Assembly: GCA_013396755.1 (NCBI GenBank)
Contig: VWZF01007160.1
Span: 372,001 to 436,000 of the forward strand
From: Sclerurus mexicanus
Taxonomy: Eukaryota > Chordata > Aves > Passeriformes > Furnariidae
Direction: 5' to 3'
DNA: 64,000 bases
Shown one piece after another: positions 11,801 through 24,256 of the stretch. Under the pieces are notes generated by a model. It was not told where the DNA came from, ran no database searches, and saw nothing but the letters and a program-made list of their open reading frames with translations. Numbering within the stretch: position 1 is the stretch's first letter; every line of letters starts with the position of its first letter. Made by a program: the position numbers and the translations under genes.

Positions 11801-14800
11801 AAAGGAGATGTGCCTGCAGGCAAATCGCAGTTTTCTTGTACAAGCTTTCTTGTTCCTGCTTGGAGGAACAGTCACTTCTGCATCATGCCCAAAGCACAAG
11901 CTTTGGGGTTTCTGCTTTGACACACGTTGAGGATTAAGAAAGATTTGGAGGTTGTGAGATGAGTGGAGTCATTGGTTCACTTGGGTCACTTTAGAGACCT
12001 TGAAAGCATTGCTTACTTTGATGGTGCCCAGAAGGATTTCTTTACATCCAAGGGGGCAAGGAAAAGCTCATCTAGATGTGCACATGACCTATACAGGGAC
12101 CTGTGACAGAATGCCCTCTGGGTGCAGGGCTTTCTGTACCTGAGGTTTAACTCAGCACTTTGCCACAGCACATTAGGGTCTTCTTGGCTAAAAACCAGGT
12201 TCAGTCATAACGTGGGAACATCCCAATCTTCTATGTCCTGTTTTTACAGGGGTTTTGTCAAGGGAGGTGTAAACTGTGCTTCACATGGTTGCTGTCCTTG
12301 TCCTTCTACTACTGCAAGCTGAGCAGTGATCATAGTAAATTAGGTCTGTTAGTGCACTGATGGACCTGTGAGTTTTTTTCTGGAGTGAGGTAATTATTAT
12401 GTTTTACTTTAATTAATAATAGTTGTTCCATGGAACAAGAGCTTTGAGGCCAGTTCTTGTATTTTTCAGTTCTTCGCAAATAGAAGGGATTCCAAGAGTA
12501 TATATACATAAAAATATAAAAAAGTTCTGTTACTACTGTTTTCCTTGTGAGACAAAACATTGCTCTCTGTCATGACAAGTGGTTAAAGCTGCAGCGAGAC
12601 CCCTGAATTGTCAGTGACTCTGTATCATTTGTGTCACCATCCATAGGAAAGAAGAACAGCTTTTAGAAAAACTATTTTTATTGCAGATGTGTAGACGTGA
12701 ATTTATAGCTTCAATCATGATTCCAAGAGAGCATCTGTGAAAGTGAGATAGCTAGAAAGCTGGATGAAAGAGCTGGCAGGAGGAGTAAAATGTAGAGGGA
12801 GGAGGGGATAACTGCAGGAGAGGATAACACCTGGAAATACACATCGGGAGAAGCAAAGCTGGAGAAGGTATGTAGCCATTATACTTCAGCAATCCCTGAC
12901 CAACTACTGGCTTTTTTTGCCTGCTTTTGTATTTTTATTTTGCTTCAGCATTGCCTGGTACATTTATTCCCACTTTATTTACAACAAATGATTTTTATAA
13001 GGTTTGGAAGTGAGCGAGTGCTTTTTCCAACTCTCTGCTCTCCATGCCTGCTGGAACATCTGTACGCACAGACTTTTCCTGTCTAAAGATAGTTTGAGCT
13101 AGTGTGCCCAAAATACAGCTTCTGGCTTTGGTTTGTTGTTGTCTTAGTAAGCATAAAAATATGTTCTAATATTATGTCACTCCAGTTATGTGTTTCAGCA
13201 GCTGCAGTCTATCTGTGTCCAGTTTGTCGTGAATGGTCTTGCTTCCTGGGATTTGTTTTTCCATAGCTGGAGTCCTGGGTTGCTTAGTTTGCTGAGCCTG
13301 TGTGTTGCACTCTTTCTGTGAGAGTGATCATTCTTGCCCAGTAGGGTAATTCCAGCAGGGTTTTCTGCTAGAACGACATGACCTCCTTTGACTGACCTCA
13401 TGCTTTGCCAGAAATGCTGCTTGAACAGCATCCCTACCCACCCCCACTGCTTCCCCCTGACCCTGCAGGCCTTGCCTCAGTTGTGCAAAAAAATTCCCTC
13501 TTTCTTCAGTCCCATCCCCTCGTTAGGTATTTCTGCTTTTGCGTCCCAAATTTCCTGACTTGACCTCTTCCCCTCCCTCCATCCAACACAGATACAGTAC
13601 ACTAATCCTTTCTGTGTATATGTGTGTTCCTCCGATGTGCATTGAAAAAGTGGGATATCCTTATTGTAGACCTTTTTTTATATTTGTTTATATTTTTTTA
13701 TATTTAGTTTATTGCATTGTAATCTGTACTGTGTGGCCACAAGACTCAATTTTACCCGCCTGTTGTGTATTCCCATCTAAGAAACTGGATGGGAGCTGTG
13801 TGCAGTCTGAGGATCCAGGGGGAGGAAACTCTCAAAAATGGCAAGTTGTGCTCCAGCCACAGTTCTGGGTCAGATGGTGTTTGGAAAGCTGAAAAACATT
13901 CAGGTGTTCCAGAGGAGGCTGGTGGAAAAGGTAGAGAGGAGCAGAGAAGTGACCAGAATCAGCAAATATTAGGTGTTCAGGCATTTGTAAATGGGTATCA
14001 CAGTTCACATATTTGTGTGAAGATGTCAATTTTGGCTGATAAATGAAAAAAATCCATCAGGCACTTTTATACATGAAGCAAAGAAAAGTGACATGATTGT
14101 GCGAGGTTGTAAAAGCTCTTATACTGCTGCAGTTTGCAAAATATGAAGTGGCAAAGTGGATGAATTATGCGGGTCATCTCAAGTGAGTGCTTATAAAAAA
14201 GGTTTTGCAGCTCATTATCGGTTATTCTCTTTCTAAGGCTGGTTTTATGGAAAGGGAACTTTTGAAACTTTGAAGATTCTGGTTTTTACTCACGGTGTTC
14301 TTCATCTGTCCTTAGAGTGGCAAATGCAGGCTCTCCTTCTGCAGGAACCAGCACACCTGGGCTGAAGAAAAGTGGAGGTGTTAGAGCTTCCCTCACAGAG
14401 CAGTTGGGTGTCCCCTTGCCACTGCTGGCCAGCTGGAGCCAGGAGAAGGAGGCAAGAAGCCATACAGCTGGCATCCTGGTTGCGACTTAGTGGCTGCCAA
14501 AATGGGTTTAAAATAGCTGTTACTCAGAGAGCAATATTACAGATTTGTATTTGAGCTATTTGGACTTTTCACAAGGGTTGGAAACCAAGATGCCAAACAG
14601 TGCAGCTTGCTGGTTTTTTAATACCAACTTTCATGTTGTGAAGTTTTTGTCACATAAATTTCTATTTCAAGCTCTGGGCCATGAGGCATTCACTGTAGAG
14701 CATGGTGTTGTTGCAGGACTGAATATCTGCCCTTCTTTGGCATTTGGGATATCCTCATTTATGCTGCAGCGATGCCCAGAGGCCAAGCAAATCGGGGACC

Positions 14801-15315
14801 TCCTCTGCTGTGTGCTGGGTGACAGCACAGCGACAGCCCCTGCCCCAGGGCATGGTAGCCTGTGCACTGGCTCCAGACGGGCACTGCCACAAGCTGCTTG
14901 GGAGCATTGATTGCTGGGCCAGAGCCTACTAGGGGCAGAAAGGAGGGATAATTCAGGTGAGGCAGCCAGACTTGCATTTTAAATGCAGTTTACAGTCAGG
15001 ACATCAGTAGTGCCTTCATCACCTGAGTCAGCAAATACAAGCGTACAGCTCGTTGTCAGTGACTATCCTTACATATTTCAACATCAGTTCAAATAGGACC
15101 AAACTGTTAGAAACAGAGATGCCAATTAGAGAGCTCTATTTTCTCCTTCCCAATGAAGAATCCCTCTGCCATGTCCTTCTGCTCTGTGTGCAGCACCCCT
15201 GGGTGAAGGAAGTCCACAGACTCAAGAGAGGTTGACCTGTAATAGTGAAATGCTGAGAAATTTTTCTGTGTTTATAGTGTGCCTTATTTTGAGGTAGGTT
15301 GGAAAAGAGTCTTTG
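8876..15315. other. Non-coding stretch with weak pseudo-exons
   Basis: No gene can be supported. Splice-like pairs occur at 9167-9338 (minus, CAG before GTAAGC), 9419-9512 (plus, strong CTCTGCAG acceptor, GTGAGT donor) and 14294-14356 (minus, 63 nt, phase-open). Pyrimidine-rich runs lie at about 11580-11635, and AT-rich DNA at 12480-12530 and 13670-13710. None gives a recognisable product. Confidence 0.5.
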
Positions 15316-15398
15316 ATTCATTTAGGTTGGAAAAGACCTTTTAAGAGCATTGAGCCACCCTGTTAACCCAGCACAGCTAAGTCCAGCACTAAGTTGGA
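15316..15398 (-). mobile_element. CR1 LINE 3' tail fragment
   Basis: The phrase TTTAGGTTGGAAAAGACCTT and the following 'gttaacccagcac...taagtccagcactaa' match the reverse complement of the CR1 3' untranslated region. The copy therefore lies on the minus strand with its 3' end near 15316. It is truncated and diverged. A second copy of GGTTGGAAAAGA lies just upstream at 15298-15309, suggesting a local duplication or a nested old copy. Confidence 0.75.
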
Positions 15399-16601
15399 CA
15401 GAAAAAGCACCATTGGGTGCTGTATGTTGTATGGGAGGGTGCAAGATGGTTTCTATAGCATGTAGTCTCAGCCGTCAGTGTGATTCAGTTGTGCTGTTGC
15501 CACCTAGGACAGGTCTGCAGTTCTTGGGAACCAGGGCAGATAAAGCCTTATCAGCCCCCACCTTCCCTTGCCAGGCAGCATGTGTGCTGTACACAGCACC
15601 AGTGTGGGTTCAAGCTGAAGGGAAACTTCATTATATTTGACAGTGCCTTTTGAGCTGAAGCACTGCCACAATTGGCATGACAGCAGTGAATCCCAAAATT
15701 GGTTGATTGCCGAGAGAGACTGTGAAGACAGACGTGAGGGATAACAAGAATTAAATGCTTAATTAATGGGCTTATACTTTCTATTTCTTGGAGCATTACT
15801 ATTTTTCCTCTCTCCTGTTTTGTTTACTTTAAGGGACCATATGTTCCGCTTGAAGCTGTATAGAAATTTGGTAAAGAAACCTGCATGTCAGGGTTAAGAG
15901 GGTTCTGAATTAGGTGATCTACTAGTTGAATATTGGACTTTTTAAATAGGAAAATATTTTGGATTACCAACATAAAGAGGTTATTTGGCCAGTATTTTAT
16001 ATAGTAATGATAGCACCTGTACAACTGAGTAGTTACTCCTGATCCTAAGGGACTTAAATTTTATCTTCTCATGGCATAAGTTCTTTCCTGTTTTCATGTA
16101 CTCCTGATAACATTTTTCATTAAAATTCTAGTTACGAATGTCAACATTTCTTTGGTGTCTCCTTCTGTTAGTTCCTTGCTTCCCACATGCTGCTTTATGT
16201 GAAAGTCTTTGTGAGCTGCTTAAAGGAGTAAAATCCTTCATGGTAATGGAGATGCTAACGTGCATGACAGTTCTTATCCATCCAAAAATGGCAGCAATTG
16301 ACTTGTAGTTTTTCATATAAACTGATTTTTCACTCAGAAAATTTTAACTTAGAGAAGGTAGCTATTAATTACTTATCTATCCATGTTTCAATATGCCACC
16401 ATCTCGTTAAATAGCTCCCTTGTCTATTTCTTTCTGAAACTATAAAGCACTCTTTTCAGCAGAACGAGCTCGATGACATCTTGACACTTCCCTAATGTTT
16501 TCAAATCCTGGTGGATTTGAGTGAATTATTGGATGTATTTGAACTTCAGATTCAGCACTTGTAAATATGCACAGATTAAAGCTCAAAAGGTTGACAAAAA
16601 T

Positions 16602-16621
16602 GCACTTGCAGTTGCAAGTGC
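16602..16621. repeat. Near-perfect 20-bp palindrome
   Basis: GCACTTGCA (16602-16610) and its exact reverse complement TGCAAGTGC (16613-16621) are separated by two bases. It may be a dyad protein-binding site or a small cruciform; no known consensus is assigned. Confidence 0.7.
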
Positions 16622-18480
16622 TAGGTTTGGCATAGTTATTTTTGGCAACACGAGCCTAATCAAGTCCAGGAACTCGAGTGATGGTAAATCTGTTGTGATA
16701 CTGATAGTCGTCTTGTATTACAGTAGTTAGTACTACCTCTGCTATTATTAGATTGGACCCTAGGGAAATGCAGAGAAAACCGTGAGTCTCACCCACAATG
16801 TTTTGGTACTAAGCAAGCCGAGCACTTGAAGAAGATCCTTATCTTTGCTTAGCAGATGGAGAGTGAGGTGAATATATGAGACCAAGGTGCTGAAGAGGTC
16901 TTGTCTTTCAAATGTTAGTCAAGAGTCTTAATTCAGAATGGCCCTGCTTTGACAAGTACACTGCTTTTCTGTTTCCACACAACAATGCTGCTACCCATGA
17001 AAGACCTGAAAAGAGGAGTCCACCCAAGCAATGAAGCTTTCAAGAGCTGATTTCTGATATTTTGCCAGCCCACGTATTTGAAATATCAACGAAACCCTCA
17101 GCCATGGTTTTATTTTAATGAAAGGATTTTTGTAGTGACATTAGAACTATGTGCATGTAGGTAGCCTTTAAGCAAAGAAAGCAAGTAGGTGGCACCTCTT
17201 TTGCTACTACTTCTGCCACTTCACTTTCTGAGGAGAATGCTTTTAAGGGTTCCTACCATACCAGCATCTCCTAGTGAGCATTTTTAACTGTCTCTGTGCA
17301 GGAAACAATGGGATCAATAGGTGTTTAGGTCATAAGTTTCACCTACTCATCTTGTTTTCTATTAATAACTTTATGTTTTAATCCTGTAAGGATATTGTGC
17401 CATGCATCTGTCTGTTTGGGGAGCCAATGCTGTGGTGGTAGGCATCTATTTCAAGAGCAGCCTAGACAAAGCAGAGTCTGTTTGAGTGCTAGCCTCCGTC
17501 ATTGTGTGTAGTGGGTTAAATCGCTGGTATTAGTGTAGTGTAGGAGTTCAAATGTTATTTGCAGCGTCAACTCATTAAAAATATTCTGTACGGATTTTTC
17601 CAAAAGAATAAGCAGCCCAAGCACACTGGGCCCCATGCCAGGGTATGTAATAGCCTTGCACAGCACCAGTTGGATAAGAGGCAGCTTTTTCTGGGTTTAT
17701 TTAAGTATTCCTTTAAAAAAATAAAAAAGGTTTGTGTACAGAAGTAGCAAATTAATTCAGTCCTATCAGAAAGTAGGTCAGTGACTGACCTCCTGATAGC
17801 ATGAGGCAGCAGTTTCAAGCAGAAGTGACAGCTCAGCACCATGAACCCTCTATGTCTCCAGGAAACTTGTTTTGACAAATGTAAACACATTATATCCTGT
17901 ATTCCTCTTGCTTATTTATTTTTTTGCTGCTGCATTAGAAACCACAAACTGTCACTCTCCATCCCCTTTTTTCACCCTTTCTGGTCCCCAAAGGGAAATG
18001 CCTTGTAATGTAGCTAATAATTTTTGCAGGGCTGCGTAATGAGTAACATTCCAGTAAGGTCAGATATTTTTTATGACAGGCAAAGTTGGGCACTGTAGAC
18101 CAGACTTGACTAAAATCCAAACCAAAGTCTTTCCAATAGTAAGGGAAGTGAGTGGGAAGACAGGAACTGGATTAATTTAGGATCCTTGTGTCCTAGTCTT
18201 GCTTTTCGTTGTGCTAATTGAAATTTTTGCATATACTCACGTGCCTCTTCAACGTTTGTATTGCCATTGTTGGCGTCCACGTTGTTGAACACACAGTACT
18301 TTGAACACGTCCTCACTGTGGCCCAGCAACTCCTGAAACTGGGATGCTTTTGTATTTTTGGTCAAGTACTAAGCCATGTATAAATGGGGTGGTGGCTCCT
18401 TAAATACCCCATGAAGAATAGTTGGCTCAGAAGACATGGGCATATGTTCATCTTTTCATTGAGTTGTCATTACCATCATA

Positions 18481-18516
18481 TATTAAAGGTAGATTGAATA
18501 TTAAAGGTAGATTGAA
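18481..18516. repeat. 18-bp perfect tandem duplication
   Basis: TATTAAAGGTAGATTGAA occurs twice back to back (18481-18498 and 18499-18516). Perfect identity suggests a recent slippage event. Confidence 0.85.
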
Positions 18517-18545
18517 GTTAACTACTTTGACTGGTACATTTCCTG

Positions 18546-18572
18546 CAGTGATTTCTCTTGTGGAAATCACTG
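18546..18572. repeat. Inverted repeat, 10-bp stem and 7-nt loop
   Basis: CAGTGATTTC (18546-18555) pairs perfectly with GAAATCACTG (18563-18572), and the stem can be lengthened by G-U pairs. It lies 30 bp after the 18-bp tandem duplication. The stem is too short for a typical microRNA precursor. Confidence 0.7.
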
Positions 18573-19577
18573 TGAATCAAAAGGTCAAGCAAGGTTTCCA
18601 ACAGTCTCTTTTTCCTTGCTTGTAACCAAGTTGCACACACAAGATAATGCTACATGGAGTAGATAGGAGGGTGTCAGAATAGGCTAACCACGTGGCTCAA
18701 TTTAAACATTTTTACTAACCATCTCATAAAACTTGTCATAATTTTCTTCATTACCTCGTTGCCTTTCTGGACTAAGGTTGCTCAAAAACATTCAGAGAAT
18801 ATTACCTTATTTATACAGATGCTGTACAAAGAGTGATTTTTGCCGTGCGATAGATAAACCTCTAGAGCCCTTCAACTGTACATTGCCATATACCTGAGTT
18901 TTTAAGTTCATTTGTTTAGAAGTATTACACTACAGTAAAAGATGGGTGATATTATCTCAGCTAGAAGTAGAAATTTTATTTGGGAGGATGGGAATTTATT
19001 TTTTAAAAACCAAATGCTTCTGTCTTTAGTAAAGGTTCGATCTGAGTAGACACAAATCAAGCAAGAAATCAGATGGATTCATTTAACAAAACTGGCTATG
19101 AGAAACTGGGGAAGAAGAAAGTCTTGAAACATGAAATTACATGTTTCTGTGCTAATGCTGTAGATAATACTGGCATTGATCATTACAGACCACACAATGG
19201 ATGTCATGCTAAGAAATTAGTGAAAAATATACTAGTGCATACAGTTAAAATGGTAAAGCAAAGGAGAAGGATGGCCATGTACATGTGTGTGAGTACACTT
19301 GTGTGCACAGGGAAGGCAGGTCCCAATCTGCCTTCTGAAGGATCCTTGCACTTCCTTTCTGATTAAGTGTCAAAGAGGGACACAGATGCCAGCTTTGAAG
19401 TCATTACACTCTTCACAGGGCTACTAAGTTTCCTTCCTTGAAAGGGCTGGAAGTACAAGGAGTGTTCCAGAAAGGCACAGATCTAATGCCTTTTCCCATT
19501 GTTTCATGCTTGCAGAAGTACTGCTCCCCCTTGCTTCTTCCTGCACAGGAGGAGGAGAGTCAGAAAGGGAACAGCAT

Positions 19578-19690
19578 CTTTAGACCTGAGATCATCAAGT
19601 CCAGCCATTAACCGAGCACTGCTAAGTGCGTCACTAAATGATGTTCATAAGTGCCACATCTATACGTCTTTTAAATACCTCCAGTATTCC
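19578..19690 (-). mobile_element. CR1 LINE fragment
   Basis: The plus strand reads GAGATCATCAAGTCCAGCCA, then 'gagcactgctaagtgcgtcactaaatgatgtt', then GCCACATCTATACGTCTTTT and 'aaatacctccag'. All of these follow the reversed CR1 3' consensus phrases. The terminal octamer repeats are missing, so the 3' end is truncated or eroded. Similarity fades after about 19690. Confidence 0.75.
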
Positions 19691-22600
19691 AGTCCTGAAA
19701 TGCTCTCAGTACAAGGCCATTTGAGTATCTCAGCCCTTTCTTAAGGTTTAAGAACTGGAAACACTTTTGAAGCGTGTCCCCCCACCCACCAGGTGGAAAG
19801 CTAGGAGGTTTCCTCCCACCCCCAGATGCTCACAGGAGGTCCTGCCAGGCTGGCCAGTTAAGCTGCTTCCCTGTTGCTCGTGGGTGGCAGAGATCTCTGT
19901 GACAGAGATGACGTGGTGACCTTTGTGGCAACGTGAAGATGAGCATGGAGCAGAGACAGGAAGATTGCCCACGGTGTGGGTAGTCACTGGTGCTCCTTGT
20001 CTTCGTAGAGGAGAGGCCCTCCCCTCTTAAACCCCAGCAGCTCTGAAGTCTTTGTGTTAGCATCCTGTCTCACTGGTTGGAAGAGCAGTTCCTGTGGAAA
20101 AAGAAAGTTTCAATCCTCCTTTTTGTCTTAATTTCTAGCCAGGGGAGGTTTTTTTTCACACAGTCTGCATCCCATGCAAGCAGAGACTACCAGTGCATAT
20201 TCAGTATAGATATTCAATACATGTATTTACCCCTTCAGTTGCGGGTGTGCATCATCAGGGAGCAGGACAGCTTCTTCCAAAGTGGAGGACAATTATTGTT
20301 ACCTTCTACGTAACTAGACAGCTGAATTTTTTGACTTAATAGTTGAATCATCTTTATTTCAACCTCATTGACTCTTGGACTGAATCCAGTGAAATAATAC
20401 ATTTCATGTGACACACTGAAAATATTTATAAATTTTTGTTACTTTCGGGGAGGAATGTAGGAGTTGCCACTTTAGTGCTTTTCTGAATGTACACCAATCT
20501 AAGCTGATTAAGCATGGATGATATCATTCCAGTTGGCAGCACAAGGTAATGTCCATCCTGACTGTAACAACATAAATGTGCTTTGCTTCCATTAGATCTA
20601 TCTGAGAGTATGTACTTTGTCGGAGTAATATCTCAGATGATGAAGAAATTCTGTACAGGGTGTGTGAGGTGAAGAGACTGTATGAAATGTCATCCCCCCT
20701 CCCCTTAATGTTTGCAGGAGCTCTTTTTGGTTGATGTAACATGCTTTGGATTTTGTAGAGAAATTAGGTGGATCATTCTTGCACTGAGGCAGGCATGGGG
20801 CAGGTGGATTGGTCCTACAGAGGTACAACATTGCCTCTCTTCAGGACTTTGGAACCACTCAAAGCTTCTCTACTTTGTACAAGCGTTAAAGAGGAAAAAA
20901 GTGAAAATTAATTCCTTGTATTGCCAGGCTAATTTCCTGAGTGAATTTACTCTGCATTCTTGTGCAGTCTGTGCTCTGAGATTTGGTGGAGCTTAGGGAG
21001 AGGTACTGGAGCACTGGAAGTCCAGGTTACTGGTGCACAATGTAAACCAGTAGCTTTTAAGCGCTCCTCATGAAGCCCATTTGGCAGGTGCTGTGAGTGC
21101 TCATTTTGCTTGGCTTTGTTTCTTTACCTGGATTCAAGCTAGTATGGGGCTAACACTTAAGTTTGCATTACCACTGAAATACTGCTCATGTCAGCTGGAA
21201 ACACCTTTATGTCCATTACTGATGCCAGGGTGTAAACTAGACAGATTATTTATCCTGCCCCAAGGAAGAAGAGAAGGAGTTAAAACTTAAGAGCTGCCAC
21301 GGGTGGGCATGAGTGCTGACTAACACTTACTATCTTGAGTACACGGAAATCAATTTGGACCTTGTATGATGAATGCCACTGCTGGTTGGGTTTTTTTTCC
21401 ATATAGAGCTACACATGAGAATCGAGAAATAAAGGCGTTCGCTTAAGATAACATTGTGTGACAGCTGAGAACAATTAAAACTCTTACTTGTAGCTGTATT
21501 TTTTTTCCTTCCTTTCTACAGTAGGAGGGTGGTGTCTGTGGCTCCAAGGAGTTGATACAGGCTATTTGTCACTGCTGTGATCTTATCTAGAACAAGTAGC
21601 GCGCAAGGTTATTTATTTTACAGCCTTTTCTCCTAGTTTTGCACAACACACAGATCTTGGTAAATGGGAAAGGATTTTTTTTTTTCTTACTCGAGTCTTT
21701 TTGGCAATAAACACATGCCTAACTGTAAGAGAAAAAACTTTCACAACCAAGCTTGTTTTGTGAAGCCCAAACATTTGTGAAGCTTACAAACCCTCAAACT
21801 TTGCATAATGTGCCCATCCCTGGTCTCAAACATGAAGTGGCAGAAGAGGGAAGTGTTACTTTTTTTAACCAACAACTTATGACTGTGTCAACACATGACA
21901 ATTTGTCAAAGCTTGCTGTAGCGGTACTGTAAATTAATTTTTAGCATCAGTTGTGAGTGGTAAACACTTTGTGCAGTGTGAACAGCTCTTAGTACAGTGT
22001 GAGTTGTCAGCAGCTTGTGAGCTACCCTAAAATAAAAAAAAAAAACAACACAAGAGAGGGAACGATGCAAGCTCGTTTACTAGTACAAAATGGATCTGAG
22101 TCTGCAAAAATTCGACATGTGTTGGTATGTTTTTTCTCCTCCATACCAGTCAGCTCAACCTTGAAAACTTGGGTTTTTTCCATTAATAATAATCACCTGC
22201 AAAGTTGGGAAATCACAACTCTCCATCTTGTGCACCCAATAGTGCCTAGTAGCAAACATCTTGCTCAGGTTCATGTCTCAATGAAGTAGAGCCCTCTCTT
22301 TGCTCTTGGGTTTTGCTTTTGCTTGCTTGCTTTAAAAACAGAATGCGTCCCTCAAATGCCAGCATGGTCATTTGTTGAGAAGTCTTATATCAACCACATA
22401 AAATACCTGGAAAAAAATTAATATGGCAGCCCAAAGAGAACTTATGGGGGCTGAGTGTTCTCTCTTCCTCACCTGTCTCTCCTTGCCTATCCCAGCTGCT
22501 GTGGTGGAGCTGGCAGTGATGGTCTGTACAGTAGGAGTTGACATGATGGAAGAAGATTATTTGGTACAAAAAGATGAAGAATATATATTGTAGAAAACAA

Positions 22601-23143
22601 CTTTTCAGATACAAACCAATTTAAATCTGTCACTTTAGCAGAACAAGCGGTAATAACCTCCCAACCTAACAATGACTGTTAAGTTGAACATTAATTCGCT
22701 CAGTCGTTGAATTGCTAACATGTCTACAACTTACAAGTGAACACCCACTCAAGAGAGAGAAAATAGAAGTTGGTGCCTGGAATTCCTGGCCTTGCTGAAA
22801 TCACCTACATTTTTTTGGCACTAATTCATCTTGTGTTTCCTGCAAATGTTTTAAGTAGAACTAGATGAGAAAAACAGCTGTGCGCGTTTGTTTTCTGCTT
22901 TGATAAATTCAGTGCGGGGCTTTTTTCTCAAGCATGGTCGCTCTTGGCTTATACACTGTAGGTTGGCTTTGGCGGCGCCTTGGGGCTTTTTCCTGTGAGC
23001 AGGCAGCACATGTGAAGTTTGGTATGAGAACTTTATTGAGACCCACTAAAGCTAGTTTTAATCATGTTACAGTTTTAAAGAGAAAGATTACTTTATTTGT
23101 GTATTTGCTCATAAAGAATTTTGGTTGTATTCTCCTTTTCTAG
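19691..23143. other. Non-coding stretch, no gene recognised
   Basis: Nothing coding can be supported. Overlapping open frames at 19748-20063 (minus) lack ATG context and domains. An A12 run lies at 22034-22045. A small CpG cluster (GCGC, CGGCGCC) lies at about 22882-22980. Confidence 0.5.
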
Positions 23144-23248
23144 ATATAACTGTAGGTGCTGCCCGTATGAAAGAGCTGAGCCACACCATCCACTAAACTG
23201 TCTAGAGCAGCAGTTGGCTTGCTTGGAAATTGCTTCCAGGACTGTGTT
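23144..23248 (+). other. Candidate 105-nt symmetric exon, cysteine-rich, product unknown
   Basis: Seen in sequence: a good acceptor (pyrimidine tract 'tattctccttttctag') ends at 23143, and GTAAGTAT, a full match to the downstream donor consensus, starts at 23249, although the exon's last bases are GTT rather than CAG. The segment is 105 nt, a multiple of three. One frame is open throughout, entered with one leftover base. It reads YNCRCCPYERAEPHHP and continues NCLEQQLACLEIASRTV, with five cysteines. The frame beginning at 23144 hits a stop at once. No family is recognised. Either a cassette exon of an unidentified plus-strand gene or a pseudo-exon. Confidence 0.2.
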
Positions 23249-23289
23249 GTAAGTATTTTTGCAAAAGCAGCATCAAATGGTTTCTTCAG

Positions 23290-23321
23290 TTTTGGGATGG
23301 TTTTGGGATGGTTTTGAGATG
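23290..23321. repeat. 11-bp tandem repeat, about three copies
   Basis: TTTTGGGATGG at 23290-23300 and 23301-23311, followed by a diverged third copy (TTTTGAGATG) to 23321. Minisatellite-like, short. Confidence 0.75.
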
Positions 23322-23823
23322 TTTTGGTTGTTCCTTATAATGTCATAGTTTAACATCTAGTAGACACTAGCATGTGGGAACTCTAGCACTCCTGTCTCTG
23401 AAGCATACAACTAAAGCCCTTTAAAAGTTTTTTGCTGACTTGCTCTAAAACTCCCCAGTGAAGTACCTGAACACTTCTGAGAACACACATACATAGAAGC
23501 CTACAAAGAAATTTGGCCAACTATATACTGATCTATTTCGTCATTAACTCTGGCATATATGTTTTTTGAGTGTTCATCCCTGCCTTTATTTTCACACTTC
23601 AGCATTTTAGCTATGCTGGTGTAGCCCTGCTAGCGCAAATGTTTTGTGGAGATTTTCGTAAACTCTGATTGGCCTAACTCAGTTTTAAATAGTCCATGAC
23701 TAGTTGCCCTTTCTGATCCCAAAAGAGCACTGTTTTGTCTCTTTGGACATGGGGTGGGGTATGGCTAGGTAACCTCAAGAGGCTGTGAATGGAGGTGAAT
23801 TTGTAAGCTGCATCTGTTTCTGT

Positions 23824-23890
23824 GATCATGGAATCATAGAATACCTTGAGTTGGAAAGGGACCCACAAGGATTATTGAGATCATTCTAGT
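23824..23890 (-). mobile_element. CR1 LINE extreme 3' end
   Basis: GATCATGGAATCATAGAATA at 23824 is the reversed CR1 terminal octamer repeat (ATTCTATGAT), followed by 'ccttgagttggaaagggaccca', the usual reversed tail. The element is inserted on the minus strand and 5'-truncated to a few tens of bases, as is normal for CR1. Confidence 0.85.
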
Positions 23891-24143
23891 GACGAGTGAG
23901 TCTCAATGAAAGGGCCCTGTTTCAGGTTACAGGCCAATTGCATTGAGTATGGCATTGGGAACGTGTTTGCATTTAGAATGAGTAGCACCATCCTAGAAAA
24001 CTTCAAGATGTACACTGAGAAAACCTCGTCATGCTATTTATACATTTCCTTTTGAAAGCATAATCCATTTGGAGATGTTTGTGACCTGAAATTTTATACC
24101 TTTTATTTCTTTTTATATTGCTTTCATTTTTCTGCTGCTGCAG

Positions 24144-24256
24144 GTTATGAGAAGTATGATATGAGAAGAATTTATGACATAAGTGCATTTTCCTTGAAAT
24201 GGCCTCTGATAACGTGGTCACTTGAGAGAGCAGTGGTGGGAGAGTTAGTGACTTAG
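24144..24256 (+). other. Candidate terminal exon, product unknown
   Basis: A very good acceptor (TTTCATTTTTCTGCTGCTGC then AG) ends at 24143. After two leftover bases, 36 codons are open to a TAG at 24254-24256, reading YEKYDMRRIYDISAFSLKWP and on to GELVT. The other two frames close within about seven codons. No canonical poly(A) signal was seen in the next 150 bp and no domain is recognised. It may equally be a decoy acceptor in an intron. Confidence 0.15.

Larger units (their letters stand above)
15399..19577. other. Non-coding stretch with two hairpins and a tandem duplication
   Basis: No gene is recognised. It contains a near-palindrome at 16602-16621, an 18-bp tandem duplication at 18481-18516 and a 10-bp-stem hairpin at 18546-18572. 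A small CpG-containing patch at 18241-18300 ends, on the minus strand, in a GTGAGT donor-like site, with no convincing acceptor. Confidence 0.5.
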
